Shown here piece by piece: positions 33,491-42,186 of a DNA stretch of 64,000 bases. The notes under the pieces are model-generated. The model saw only the letters and a list, made by a program, of their open reading frames with translations. It ran no database searches and was not told the DNA's origin. The translations under genes and the position numbers were made by a program. Source of the stretch: JAVVHH01 sp963848035 (GTDB lineage: Bacteria; Pseudomonadota; Alphaproteobacteria; Acetobacterales; Acetobacteraceae); NCBI GenBank assembly GCA_963848035.1, contig CAWKCD010000003.1:1-64000 (forward strand). Direction: 5' to 3'. Numbering within the stretch: the first letter of the stretch is position 1; each line of letters starts with the position of its first letter.

Positions 33491-34237
33491 CTACAAAGTC
33501 CAGCCGCCGTCGATCACGACGGTCTGACCCGTGACAAAACGGCTCTCATCCGAGCCCAACCAAACCGCCAGCGCCGCGATCTCCTCCGGCGACCCCAGCC
33601 GCCCCATCGCCTGCCGCGCGATGAACGCCGTCCGCGCCGCCTCCACGCTCCCCGCCACAGCCGCATTCGCCGCGATCCGGTCGTCCAGGCTCGGCGTCTG
33701 GATCGTCCCCGGACAGATCGCGTTGCACCGCACCCCAGACTTCACGAAATCCGCCGCCACCGACTTCGTCAGCCCGATCACCGCCGCCTTCGTCGTCCCA
33801 TACACGCACCGCGACGGCGCCCCCTTGATGCTGCTCGCCCCGCTCGACATGTTGATGATCGACCCGGCGCCCCGCTCCACCATCCCCGGCAAAGCCGCCT
33901 GGATCGTCGCCGCCATGCTCATCACGTTGAGCGACCAGGCAAACCCCCAATCCCCCTCCTTCGCCTCCAGGATCGTCCCCTGGTGCACATACCCCGCGCA
34001 GTTGAACAGCACGTCGATCGCCCCCGCCGCCGCGATCGCCGCCGCCACCGCCTTGGCATCCGTCACGTCGAGCCCATGCGTCTCGATCCCATGCCCCAGC
34101 TCCGCCAGCTTCCCCGCGTTCAGATCGGTCGCGATCACCCGCGCCCCCTCCGCCGCATAAGCCAACGCCGTCGCCCGCCCGATCCCCTGCGCCGCCGCAG
34201 TAATGAACGCAACCTTCCCTTCGAGCCGCCCCGTCAC
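33491..34237 (-). CDS. SDR dehydrogenase, probably 2-keto-3-deoxy sugar acid specific
   Basis: A 248-residue classical SDR: AAAQGIGRATALAYAAEG cofactor loop (Gly-rich, NAD-type), NCAGYVHQGTILE, NMSSGASSIKGAPSRCVYGTTKAA with the Ser-Tyr-Lys triad, CPGTIQTPSLDDRI and a terminal TGQTVVIDGGWTL. It resembles 2-keto-3-deoxy-L-fuconate dehydrogenases (related to BDH2). It lies between dehydratase and FAH genes, the order expected for dehydration, oxidation, then cleavage. Confidence 0.85.
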   Translation of the reverse strand: MTGRLEGKVAFITAAAQGIGRATALAYAAEGARVIATDLNAGKLAELGHGIETHGLDVTDAKAVAAAIAAAGAIDVLFNCAGYVHQGTILEAKEGDWGFAWSLNVMSMAATIQAALPGMVERGAGSIINMSSGASSIKGAPSRCVYGTTKAAVIGLTKSVAADFVKSGVRCNAICPGTIQTPSLDDRIAANAAVAGSVEAARTAFIARQAMGRLGSPEEIAALAVWLGSDESRFVTGQTVVIDGGWTL

Positions 34238-34249
34238 GAGTGTTCTCCC

Positions 34250-36037
34250 TTAATGCGAGTGCCGGCTCTCGCCCCGCTCCTCGACGATGTTCAAGTACAG
34301 CGTCGCCGGCTCCAAACACGCCCCCGTCGACATCTGCCCCACCATGCTCCGGAAAATCTCCTCCCACGGCGTCTTGTGCTCCAGCACCGGCGCCGTCCAA
34401 GCCGCCCGCCGCGCCGCCAGCTCCGCCTCCGGGATCATCACGTCCACCTTGCGCGTGTTCAGATCGATCCGCACCCGATCCCCCGTATGCAGCAGCGCCA
34501 ATCCACCGCCCACCACCGCCTCCGGCGAAATATTGAGAATACTCGGGCTCCCCGAAGTCCCCGACTGCCGCCCATCCCCCATTGTCGGCAGCGCATCCAC
34601 CCCCGCATTAAGCAATGACGCCGGCGGCTGCATGTTCACCACCTCCGCGCTCCCCGGATACCCCACCGGCCCGCAATTGCGGATCACCAGGATCGAGTGG
34701 TCGTCCACCCCCAGATCCGGATCCTCGATCCGGTGGTGGTAATCCTCCGGCCCCTCGAACACGATCGCCTTGCCCTCGAACACGTTCGGCCGCCCCGGCT
34801 CCGACAGGAACCGGTCCCGGAACTGCGCATCGATCACGCTGATCTTCATCACCGCCGCATCGAACAGATTGCCCGACAGCACGATGAACCCCGCCTTCTC
34901 CTTCATCGGCTTGCCGTATTCGCGGATCACCTCCCGATCCACCTCCACCGGGTCCTCCAGGACCTCCCCCAGCGTCTTGCCCGTGCAAGTCATCGCATCC
35001 AGATGCAGCTTCCCCGCCGACTTCAGCTCCCGCAGGATCGCCGGCACGCCGCCCGCCCGGAAGAACCCCTCGCCCAGGAACCGCCCCGCCGGCTGCACGT
35101 CCGCCAGCAGCGGGATCTCCGCCCCCAGCCGCTGCCAATCGTCCAGCGTATGGTCCACCCCCATATGCCGCGCGATCGCGATCATCGAGATCGGACAGTT
35201 GCTCGAAGCCCCGATCGCCGCCGCCGCCACCACCGCATTCTCGAACGCCTTCTTCGTCATGATGTCCGAAGGCCGCAAATTCTCCGCCACCATCCCCACG
35301 ATCCGCTTGCCGGTCTCGTAGGCCATCCACCCCCGCTCCTTCATCGGCCCCGGGATCGCCGCACAACCCGGCAAGCTCATCCCCAGCGCCTCCGCCAGCG
35401 AGTTCATCGACAGCGCCGTCCCCATCGTGTTGCAGTGCCCCACCGACGACGCCGACGACGCCACCATGTCCAGGAACTGCTCGTAGTCGATCTTCCCCTC
35501 GGCCATCAGCTTGCGGCCTTCCCAAACGATCGTCCCCGACCCCGAAAGCCGCCCCTTCCACCACCCGTCCAGCATCGGCCCGCCCGACAGCACGATCGAC
35601 GGGATGTTCACCGTCGCCGCCCCCATCAGCACCGCCGGCGTCGTCTTGTCGCACCCCGACGTCAGCACCACCCCATCCAGCGGATACCCGTGCAGGACCT
35701 CCACCAGGCTCAGATAAGCCAGGTTCCGGTCCAAAGCCGCCGTCGGCCGCTTCCCCGTCTCCTGGATCGGATGCGTCGGAAACTCGAGCGGCACCCCGCC
35801 CGCATCCCGGATCCCGTCCCGCACCCGCTCCGCCAACACCAGATGATGCCGGTTGCACGGCGACAGATCCGACCCCGTCTGCGCGATCCCGATGATCGGC
35901 CGCCCCGACCGCAGCTCGGCCGGCGTGATCCCATAATTCATGTAGCGCTCGAGATAGAGCGCGGTCATCCCAGGGTTGGAACGATCGTCGAACCACTGGC
36001 GGCTGCGCAGCCGGCGCGGAGAGGAGGAGTCAGGCAT
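34250..36037 (-). CDS. IlvD/Edd-family sugar acid dehydratase
   Basis: A 595-residue iron-sulfur dehydratase. Cluster cysteines are seen in TSGCDKTTPAVLMG and GHCNTMGTALSMNSL, the metal-binding Lys/Glu region in LSGGPMLDGWWKG, and GDGRQSGTSGSPSILNISPEA near the C-terminus. The sequence is of the sugar-acid (arabinonate/xylonate/fuconate) branch rather than IlvD proper. It is the first gene of the operon with the SDR and FAH genes. ATG 36037 is preferred; GGAGGAG lies upstream. Confidence 0.88.
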   Translation of the reverse strand: MPDSSSPRRLRSRQWFDDRSNPGMTALYLERYMNYGITPAELRSGRPIIGIAQTGSDLSPCNRHHLVLAERVRDGIRDAGGVPLEFPTHPIQETGKRPTAALDRNLAYLSLVEVLHGYPLDGVVLTSGCDKTTPAVLMGAATVNIPSIVLSGGPMLDGWWKGRLSGSGTIVWEGRKLMAEGKIDYEQFLDMVASSASSVGHCNTMGTALSMNSLAEALGMSLPGCAAIPGPMKERGWMAYETGKRIVGMVAENLRPSDIMTKKAFENAVVAAAAIGASSNCPISMIAIARHMGVDHTLDDWQRLGAEIPLLADVQPAGRFLGEGFFRAGGVPAILRELKSAGKLHLDAMTCTGKTLGEVLEDPVEVDREVIREYGKPMKEKAGFIVLSGNLFDAAVMKISVIDAQFRDRFLSEPGRPNVFEGKAIVFEGPEDYHHRIEDPDLGVDDHSILVIRNCGPVGYPGSAEVVNMQPPASLLNAGVDALPTMGDGRQSGTSGSPSILNISPEAVVGGGLALLHTGDRVRIDLNTRKVDVMIPEAELAARRAAWTAPVLEHKTPWEEIFRSMVGQMSTGACLEPATLYLNIVEERGESRHSH

Positions 36038-36272
36038 CAGGCGATCCCAGGCATTGCTTTGCGTCAGCCTGTCCGCCCACCCCGGGAGTGTCAATCCGCC
36101 GTCCACAGACAGCCGACCCGCGCCCCGACCATGTCACTTCAGCGACAATGCGATTTTCGCCGAACCCGATGTAACCGCCGGCACCTGGCCATCGAAACAG
36201 CAACGGTAACGTCGGAGATCAATAACGACCATTAATAGACGTCGTCTCATTTCAACGACTGCCCTATCTTTA

Positions 36273-37496
36273 ATGACAACGACCGCATTAATGCGCCCGG
36301 ATTCTCTGCGCGCCCAAGAACGCGAGTCCGATCGAGGCGAAGACCGCAACGAAGACTTGCCCCGCAACATCGTCTACGTCGAAAGCAACAACGCCGCCAC
36401 CGGCCAGAACGGCATCCTCGCCTACCGCCGCGCCCCCAACGGCGCGCTCACGCCCCTGCCGGGCTCCCCCTTCCTCACCGGCGGCCGCGGCTTCTACGTC
36501 AATAAATTCCCCGGCCCCTTCGACAGCGACAGCGAGATCGTCCTCGATCGCCGCCGCGGCATCCTCTACGCCGTCAACTCCGGCTCCAGCTCCGTCGCCG
36601 CCCTCACCGTCAAGCGCGACGGCTCCCTCGCCCCCGTCGCCTATTCCCCCTTCGCCATCCCCGGCGCCAACCCCATCTCCCTCGGCCTGCTCGGCGACAA
36701 TCTCCTCGTCCTCAACGCCGACGCCGACCCGGCGCAGCACATCGCCGGCCAACACCCGAACCTCGTCCTCACCGAAATCTTCCGCCAAACCGGCGGCGTC
36801 GCCCCGCTCCCCTACGGCAAGATCGACCTGCCCGACGGCGGCCAGCCCACCCAGGTGCTCACCACCAACACCGGCCGCTTCATCTTCACCTGCGAGTTCT
36901 TCGGCGGCACCGTCCGCTCCTTCGTCGTCGACGATCGCCGCACCCTGCGCCAGGTCGACATCCAGACCCCGCCGATCCAGCCCGGCGCCACCAAGCCGCC
37001 GCTGCCGCTCGGCCTCTGGGCGCACGACCGCGCCCCGATCCTCTACGTCGCCTTCGTCACCGCCGGGCTGCTCGGCGTCTACACCTGGGACCAGGCCGGC
37101 CGCCTGACCTTCCTGCGCACCGCCTCCACCACCGGCAAGGCCATCTGTTGGCTACGCACCGGCTTCGGCGGCGCCCGCCTCTACAGCATGAACACCGCCG
37201 ACAACTCGATCGGCGTGTTCGACACCACCAACCCGGCCGAACCGAAAGAGATCCAGCACCTCGTCATCGGCGGCCTCGGCGGCCTCGTCCAATTCGCCGT
37301 CTCCCCCGACAACCGCTTCCTCTACATCATCGAGCAGCTCAACAACCCCGCCAGCCCGGCCGCCGTCGCCCAAGGCAACCGCATCCGCGTCGCCGCCATC
37401 GACCCGGCCACCGGCCTCGTCACCGAGGTCCCGGCCGCCACCCTGCGCATCGACGTCCCCGACAACACCATCCCGCAAGGCGTCGTCGTCCTCTGA
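36273..37496 (+). CDS. Lactonase-fold beta-propeller protein
   Basis: A ~407-residue seven-bladed propeller of the 6-phosphogluconolactonase/lactonase-like family (NIVYVESNNAATGQNGILAYR, GILYAVNSGSSSVAALTVKRDGSL, FAVSPDNRFLYIIEQLNN). It may hydrolyse a sugar lactone and so feed the divergent sugar-acid operon; this is inferred from position. No signal peptide is seen and no good ribosome site precedes ATG 36273; ATG 36291 is possible. Two near copies of AACGACC(GC)ATTAAT flank the promoter region (36224 and 36278). Confidence 0.75.
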   Translation: MTTTALMRPDSLRAQERESDRGEDRNEDLPRNIVYVESNNAATGQNGILAYRRAPNGALTPLPGSPFLTGGRGFYVNKFPGPFDSDSEIVLDRRRGILYAVNSGSSSVAALTVKRDGSLAPVAYSPFAIPGANPISLGLLGDNLLVLNADADPAQHIAGQHPNLVLTEIFRQTGGVAPLPYGKIDLPDGGQPTQVLTTNTGRFIFTCEFFGGTVRSFVVDDRRTLRQVDIQTPPIQPGATKPPLPLGLWAHDRAPILYVAFVTAGLLGVYTWDQAGRLTFLRTASTTGKAICWLRTGFGGARLYSMNTADNSIGVFDTTNPAEPKEIQHLVIGGLGGLVQFAVSPDNRFLYIIEQLNNPASPAAVAQGNRIRVAAIDPATGLVTEVPAATLRIDVPDNTIPQGVVVL

Positions 37497-37500
37497 ACCC

Positions 37501-37575
37501 GGCGCGGCCCTCTGGCCGTGAGCAGCGGAGCGGCCTTCTGGCCGTGAGCAGCGGAGCGCAGCAAACCCGCGTCGG
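37501..37575. repeat. R1 repeat, partial copy C
   Basis: Right half of the R1 core. A 43-bp stretch starting CGGCCTTCTGGCCGTGAGCA (37531) recurs identically exactly 100 bp on (37631), and a shorter third copy begins at 37505. It starts 4 bp after the lactonase gene stop. Confidence 0.75.
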
Positions 37576-37579
37576 ATCG

Positions 37580-37694
37580 AAGGCGTCCTGGTGAGTCGGC
37601 TGGCGTGGGTTTGTGAGCACCGCAGCGGAGCGGCCTTCTGGCCGTGAGCAGCGGAGCGCAGCAAACCCGCGTCAGACGGCCGCCAGGACGCCTT
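37580..37694. repeat. R1 structured repeat, copy D
   Basis: Outer arms AAGGCGTCCTGG (37580-37591) and CCAGGACGCCTT (37683-37694) are perfect inverses. The inner stem pairs GCGTGGGTTTG with CAAACCCGCGT, and the centre is GCGGCC-TTCT-GGCCGT. The right arm touches the stop codon of the DUF922 gene, whose last bases (AGGCGTCCTCG) resemble the left arm. Confidence 0.85.
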
Positions 37695-38192
37695 TCAGGC
37701 GTCCTCGTCGAGGACAACCCCTTCTTTCGCTCCGTGCCCGCTGCTCGTGTCGTACGCGTCCTGCTTCTTCTGGCACGCCTTCTGCTGATCGCTGATGATC
37801 TTGTTCAGCGCCTTCGCATCCAGGTCGTCCTCGTCCTTGATCGCCTTCTTCAACGCATCCACGCAATCCTCCTGGATCTTGTGATGCTTGCGCTCATGCG
37901 CCTCCAGCTTCTTGACCATCGCGTCCCACGACGCCTTCTGCTCCTTCGTCGCCTTCCCGTACCCGCTCCAATCCGGCAGCTCGATCACCGGATTGATCGT
38001 CATCGTCACCTCCGTGACCTTCTTGTCCTTGTCCACCTTCGCGCTGCTCTTGAACCCCTGCGTCGCGTCGTACAACCCCCACTCGTCGCGCGCGTCCAGC
38101 GCCTTGCGCGCATCCGCCAGCGTCTCGCCCCGCACCGTGAACTTCGACACCTTCGGCGCACTCAGCTTGATGTTGATTTTGACGTCGCCCAT
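37695..38192 (-). CDS. DUF922-family protein (possible Zn-dependent protease)
   Basis: A 165-residue protein with the DUF922 pattern: SAKVDKDKKVTEVTMTINPVIELPDW, then AMVKKLEAHERKHHKIQEDCVDALKKAI with an HExxH-like HERKH. The family is predicted to be a secreted protease; no signal peptide is seen here, so it may be cytoplasmic or use another route. ATG 38192 follows a G-rich ribosome site. The acidic C-terminal tail ends in DEDA. Confidence 0.75.
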   Translation of the reverse strand: MGDVKINIKLSAPKVSKFTVRGETLADARKALDARDEWGLYDATQGFKSSAKVDKDKKVTEVTMTINPVIELPDWSGYGKATKEQKASWDAMVKKLEAHERKHHKIQEDCVDALKKAIKDEDDLDAKALNKIISDQQKACQKKQDAYDTSSGHGAKEGVVLDEDA

Positions 38193-38297
38193 GCCGCCCC
38201 CCGTTATCGCCCGCACAGCCTATCACGATCCGCCATCGAAAACAGTTCGCCGCCCGAACCGCTTGACTCAGCCTGGGAATAAATCCCTCATGCGCCC

Positions 38298-38900
38298 ATG
38301 TCGCTGCTGAGCCTCGCTCCCCAACCCGAACCGACCGAGGACGACGCCTACTACCGCGCCATGCTCCACGACCTGATCGCCGACGCCGCCTACCTCGCCA
38401 AATCGGCCGCCGCCGACGAAGACCTCCCGCTCGCCGACCGCATCGACATGCACGACCGCGCCGCCCGCACCATCCGCCGCTGCATCGTCCTCGCCCGTCA
38501 CATCGGCGAGCACCCGGCCCGCTCCGCCCAATCCCGCCGCACCGCCGCCCGCAAGCAGGTCATCCGCGCCATCGACGACGAGATCCACGCCAACGCCCAG
38601 CGCCGCGCCACCCCCGAAGCCGCCGCCGACGCCAGCGCGCTGCGCGCCGAACTCTGCGAACGCCTCGACGCCCCGGAATTCGACGCCGACCTCCTCGACC
38701 GCCCCATCCCCGAACTCATCACCGAGATGCGCCGCGACCTCGGCCTCGCCGGCAGCCCCGCCACCTGGCCCCGCCGCACCCTGCCGGTCCACCGCGCGCT
38801 CCACGACCTCGCCGAAGCCAAGCCCGGCGAAACCCTCGCCCGCTTCCGCGCCCACTCCGAAAAAGCCCGCCGCGAACGGGAACCCGTCGCCGACGGCTGA
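38298..38900 (+). CDS. Helical protein of unknown function
   Basis: A 200-residue charged, Ala/Arg-rich helical protein (YRAMLHDLIADAAYLAKSAA, DMHDRAARTIRRCIVLARHIG, AIDDEIHANAQRRA). I do not recognise it; no membrane segment or catalytic motif is visible. It is divergent from the DUF922 gene with a 105-bp gap and convergent with the flavin reductase gene, separated by 2 bp. Confidence 0.65.
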   Translation: MSLLSLAPQPEPTEDDAYYRAMLHDLIADAAYLAKSAAADEDLPLADRIDMHDRAARTIRRCIVLARHIGEHPARSAQSRRTAARKQVIRAIDDEIHANAQRRATPEAAADASALRAELCERLDAPEFDADLLDRPIPELITEMRRDLGLAGSPATWPRRTLPVHRALHDLAEAKPGETLARFRAHSEKARREREPVADG

Positions 38901-38902
38901 CG

Positions 38903-39529
38903 CTACCGGCGCCACTCCTCCACCGAAACTCTCTCGATCTCCATCCGATCCCGCGTCCGGCTGTACCAGCCCGAACCGTGCATGCGGCCCACCAGGTCGA
39001 GCGCCGGCGTGTCGACGTAGCATCGCGACGCATCCAGCACCGCCGCATCCGCGATGTGCATCGTCACCACACGCCCGATCACCAGGTCGCGCCCATGCGG
39101 CAGCGACACCGTCTGATACGTCTCGCACTCGAACGCCACCGGGCTGTCCGCCAGCCGCGGCGGCCCCACCCGCGTCGACGCCGCCACCGCCAGCCCCGCC
39201 TCCGTCACCTCGCTCACCTCCGGCGCGAAATCGACCGCGGTCGCCACCATCGCCCGCGCCATCGCCTCGTTCACCAGGTTCACCACGAACTGCCCGCTCT
39301 CCCGGATGTTCATCGCCGTATCCTTCGGCGACCCATCCGCCCGCGCCTCGATGCTGATGCTCAACAACGGCGGATCCGCGCTCACCCCGTTGAAGAACGA
39401 GTATGGCGCCGCATTCACCACCCCCGCCCGCGACCGCGTCACCACCCAGGCGATCGGCCGCGGCACGATCGTCGCCACCATCAGCTTGTAACGATCCCGC
39501 CCCGAGACCGCCGAGAAGTCGAACTCCAT
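38903..39529 (-). CDS. Flavin reductase-family (FMN-binding split barrel) protein
   Basis: A 208-residue flavoprotein of the flavin reductase-like family (RYKLMVATIVPRPIAWVVT, NAAPYSFFNGVSADPPLLSIS, KDTAMNIRESGQFVVNLV, SPVAFECE). Such proteins supply reduced flavin to monooxygenases or are oxidoreductases themselves; none of those partners is nearby. Its ATG overlaps the stop of the hydroxyacid dehydrogenase (TGATG), so the two form an operon. Confidence 0.87.
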   Translation of the reverse strand: MEFDFSAVSGRDRYKLMVATIVPRPIAWVVTRSRAGVVNAAPYSFFNGVSADPPLLSISIEARADGSPKDTAMNIRESGQFVVNLVNEAMARAMVATAVDFAPEVSEVTEAGLAVAASTRVGPPRLADSPVAFECETYQTVSLPHGRDLVIGRVVTMHIADAAVLDASRCYVDTPALDLVGRMHGSGWYSRTRDRMEIERVSVEEWRR

Positions 39530-40527
39530 CAGTAATCGCCCGGCAGGATCACGTTCTGCGGCCGGTTGCTGAACAACGCCGCCCGCATCGTCTCCGCCGA
39601 CTTGATCCGGATGTCCCGATGCGCCTCCGCCGTCAGATAAGCCGAGTGCGGCGTGATGATCAGCCGCCCGATCGTCCAATCCTCCCGCGCCCGATACGCA
39701 AGCAGCAAGCCCGGCAAAGGCTCCACCGGCGGCTCCACCGGCAGCACGTCCAACCCCACCCCCGCCAGATGCCCCGACCGCAGCGCCGCCTCGAGCGCCG
39801 CCACGTCGATCGCCGTCCCCCGCGCCGTGCTCACCACGACCGCGTTCTTCGGCAACAGCGCCAACTCCGCCGCCCCGATCATGCCCACCGTCTCCGGCGT
39901 CTGCGGCGTATGCAGGCTCAACACGTCCGCCCGCCGCAACAACTCCGCCAGCGACCCGGCCCGCTCGACCCCGATCGCCAACTCCGCCCCGTTCGGCCGA
40001 TACGGATCGAAGAACACCACCCGGAACCCCAACGCCTTGGCCCGCAAAGCCACCGCCGTCCCGATCCGCCCCAACCCCACGATCCCGAACGTCTGCACCG
40101 ACAACCGCCGGATCACCGGCTCGATCGTCGCCACCCAAGGCGCCCCGTCCCGCTGCCGGTCGTGGTGATGCAGCAGCCCCCGCCGCAGCGCCAAGCTCAG
40201 CGCGATCGCATGATCCGCCACCTCCGTCGTCCCATAATCCGGCACGTTGCAAACCGTGACGCCCCGCGCCTCGGCCGCCGCCCGATCGATCCGGTCGTAC
40301 CCGACCCCCATCCGCACGACCGCCCGCAACCGCGGAAACCGCGCAAAATCCTCCGCCCGCACGAACTGCCGGAAGATCATCAACCCCTCGACCTCGGCGC
40401 AATCCTCCGCCGAAAGCTCCGACAGCAAGACCGTGTCCCGCATCACGATCCGAGCCCCCTCCGGAAAGATCAGCCGCTCCTCGCTGTCATCGGGATACAT
40501 GCGCTCGGGATAAAGGATCGTCGTCAT
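39529..40527 (-). CDS. D-2-hydroxyacid dehydrogenase (CtBP-like)
   Basis: A 332-residue NAD-dependent dehydrogenase: VRMGVGYDRIDRAAAEARGV, TFGIVGLGRIGTAVALRAKALG (Rossmann loop), VSTARGTAIDVAALEAAL (Arg), GVGLDVLPVEPP (Glu) and ITPHSAYLT (His). It resembles C-terminal-binding-protein and phosphoglycerate dehydrogenase relatives; the substrate is unknown. ATG 40527 follows an AGG site and begins the conserved domain. Divergent from the TPP enzyme gene, with which it may share a 2-oxo acid pathway. Confidence 0.87.
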   Translation of the reverse strand: MTTILYPERMYPDDSEERLIFPEGARIVMRDTVLLSELSAEDCAEVEGLMIFRQFVRAEDFARFPRLRAVVRMGVGYDRIDRAAAEARGVTVCNVPDYGTTEVADHAIALSLALRRGLLHHHDRQRDGAPWVATIEPVIRRLSVQTFGIVGLGRIGTAVALRAKALGFRVVFFDPYRPNGAELAIGVERAGSLAELLRRADVLSLHTPQTPETVGMIGAAELALLPKNAVVVSTARGTAIDVAALEAALRSGHLAGVGLDVLPVEPPVEPLPGLLLAYRAREDWTIGRLIITPHSAYLTAEAHRDIRIKSAETMRAALFSNRPQNVILPGDY

Positions 40528-40649
40528 ACCTCGGTCACTATGACGCTCCGCCGTATGCCGCAAGGCGCTGATCCGAGCCATGCGCCGCAAGGCGTTGCCA
40601 CCCCATGCCCGCCCGCGCACTCTCGCGATCAGGAATCCGGGGAGCGACA

Positions 40650-42179
40650 ATGAACGGCGCCGAAAGTCTCGTGCACACACTGCTGGCCTGCGGGGTCGAC
40701 ACCTGCTTCACCAACCCCGGCACCTCCGAAATGCACTTCGTCGCCGCCCTCGACCGGGTCCCCGGCATGCGCTGCGTCCTCGGCCTGCAGGAGAACGTCG
40801 TCACCGGCGCCGCCGACGGCTACGCCCGCATGACCGACCGCCCCGCCGCCACCCTGCTCCATTGCGGCCCCGGACTCGCCAACGGCCTGTCCAACCTCCA
40901 CAACGCCCGCCGCGGCCGCTCCCCCATCGTCAACCTCGTCGGCGACCAGGCCACCCATCACCGCCCGCTCGACGCCCCGCTCACCGCCGACACCGAAGGC
41001 TGGGCCCGCCCCGTCTCCCTCTGGACCCGCACCGCCACCTCGTCCGAGACCGTCGGCGCCGACGCAGCCGCCTGCGTCCAAGCCGCCGTCGGCGGCGTCG
41101 CCACCCTCATCCTCCCCAGCGACACCTGCTGGAACGACGGCGGCCAGGTCGCCGTCAAACTCGCCCCCGTCAGCCCGGCGCCCGCATCCCCCGACGCCAT
41201 CCAGCTCGCCGCCACCATCCTCGCCCGCCGCGAGCCCACCCTGCTCCTCCTCGCCGGCAAGGCCCTCCGCGCCGACGCCCTCGCCACCGCCCAAGGCATC
41301 TGCGACGCCACCGGCGCCCGCATGCTCTCCCCGACCAGCAACAACCGCGTCGCCCACGGCGCCGGCCGCGCCCCCATCGACCGCGTCCCCTACGTCATCG
41401 ACGCCGCCCTCAAGGCCCTCGCCGGCCTCAAACACATCATCCTCGTCGGCGCCACCGCCCCGGTCGGCTTCTTCGCCTACCCCGGCAAACCCGGCCGCAT
41501 GTACCCCGACGATTGCCAGATCCACGTCCTCGCCCGCCCCGACCAGGACCCGGCCGACGCCCTGACCCGCCTCGCCGACGCCATCGGCGCCAAACCCGCC
41601 ACCTCAGGCGCCCCCCGCACCGACGCCAAACCCGTCCGCGGCGCCGTCACCCCCGAATCCTTCGCCCCCACGCTCGCCGCGCTGCTCCCCGAAGGCGCCA
41701 TCGTCATCGACGAGAGCGTCAGCTTCGGCCGCGGCATCTACCCCGCCTGCCACGGCGCCGCCCCCCACGACTGGCTTCAGCTCACCGGCGGCGCCATCGG
41801 CGACGGCATCCCGCTCGCCACCGGCGCCGCCATCGGCGCCCCCGGCCGCCGCGTCATCGGCCTCCAAGCCGACGGCTCCGCCATGTACACGCTCCAAGGC
41901 CTCTGGACCCAAGCCCGCGAACGCCTCGACGTCACCACCGTCATCCTCTCCAACCGCAAATACGCCATCCTCCTCGGCGAATACCGCAACGTCGGCGCCA
42001 ACCCCGGCCGCACCGCCATGGACATGATGGACCTCAGCAACCCCGACCTGAACTGGCCCCAACTCGCCAACGGCATGGGCGTCGAAGCCGCCAGAGCCGA
42101 AACCATGGAGCAGTTCGCCGACCTCTTCACCCAGGCCAACAACCGCTCCGGCCCGTTCCTGATCGAGCTGGTGATCTGA
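40650..42179 (+). CDS. Thiamine-diphosphate enzyme, acetolactate synthase large subunit-like
   Basis: A ~509-residue ThDP enzyme with the usual three domains: N-terminal Pyr domain (FTNPGTSEMHFVAAL with the catalytic Glu, ENVVTGAADGYARM), central Rossmann-like domain (ILVGATAPVGFFAYPG), and C-terminal PP domain (GGAIGDGIPLATGAAIGAP, QADGSAMYTLQGLWTQARE, LSNRKYAIL). No regulatory subunit follows, so a role in branched-chain synthesis is unlikely and a decarboxylase/carboligase on another 2-oxo acid is possible. GGGGAG precedes ATG 40650. Confidence 0.87.
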   Translation: MNGAESLVHTLLACGVDTCFTNPGTSEMHFVAALDRVPGMRCVLGLQENVVTGAADGYARMTDRPAATLLHCGPGLANGLSNLHNARRGRSPIVNLVGDQATHHRPLDAPLTADTEGWARPVSLWTRTATSSETVGADAAACVQAAVGGVATLILPSDTCWNDGGQVAVKLAPVSPAPASPDAIQLAATILARREPTLLLLAGKALRADALATAQGICDATGARMLSPTSNNRVAHGAGRAPIDRVPYVIDAALKALAGLKHIILVGATAPVGFFAYPGKPGRMYPDDCQIHVLARPDQDPADALTRLADAIGAKPATSGAPRTDAKPVRGAVTPESFAPTLAALLPEGAIVIDESVSFGRGIYPACHGAAPHDWLQLTGGAIGDGIPLATGAAIGAPGRRVIGLQADGSAMYTLQGLWTQARERLDVTTVILSNRKYAILLGEYRNVGANPGRTAMDMMDLSNPDLNWPQLANGMGVEAARAETMEQFADLFTQANNRSGPFLIELVI

Positions 42180-42186
42180 CGCCCGA

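Noticed and set aside
40553..40593. Direct repeats ATGC(GC)CGCAAGGCG between the hydroxyacid dehydrogenase and TPP enzyme genes
   Set aside because: Two short GC-rich copies only; they could be operators but are not distinguishable from chance at this composition.
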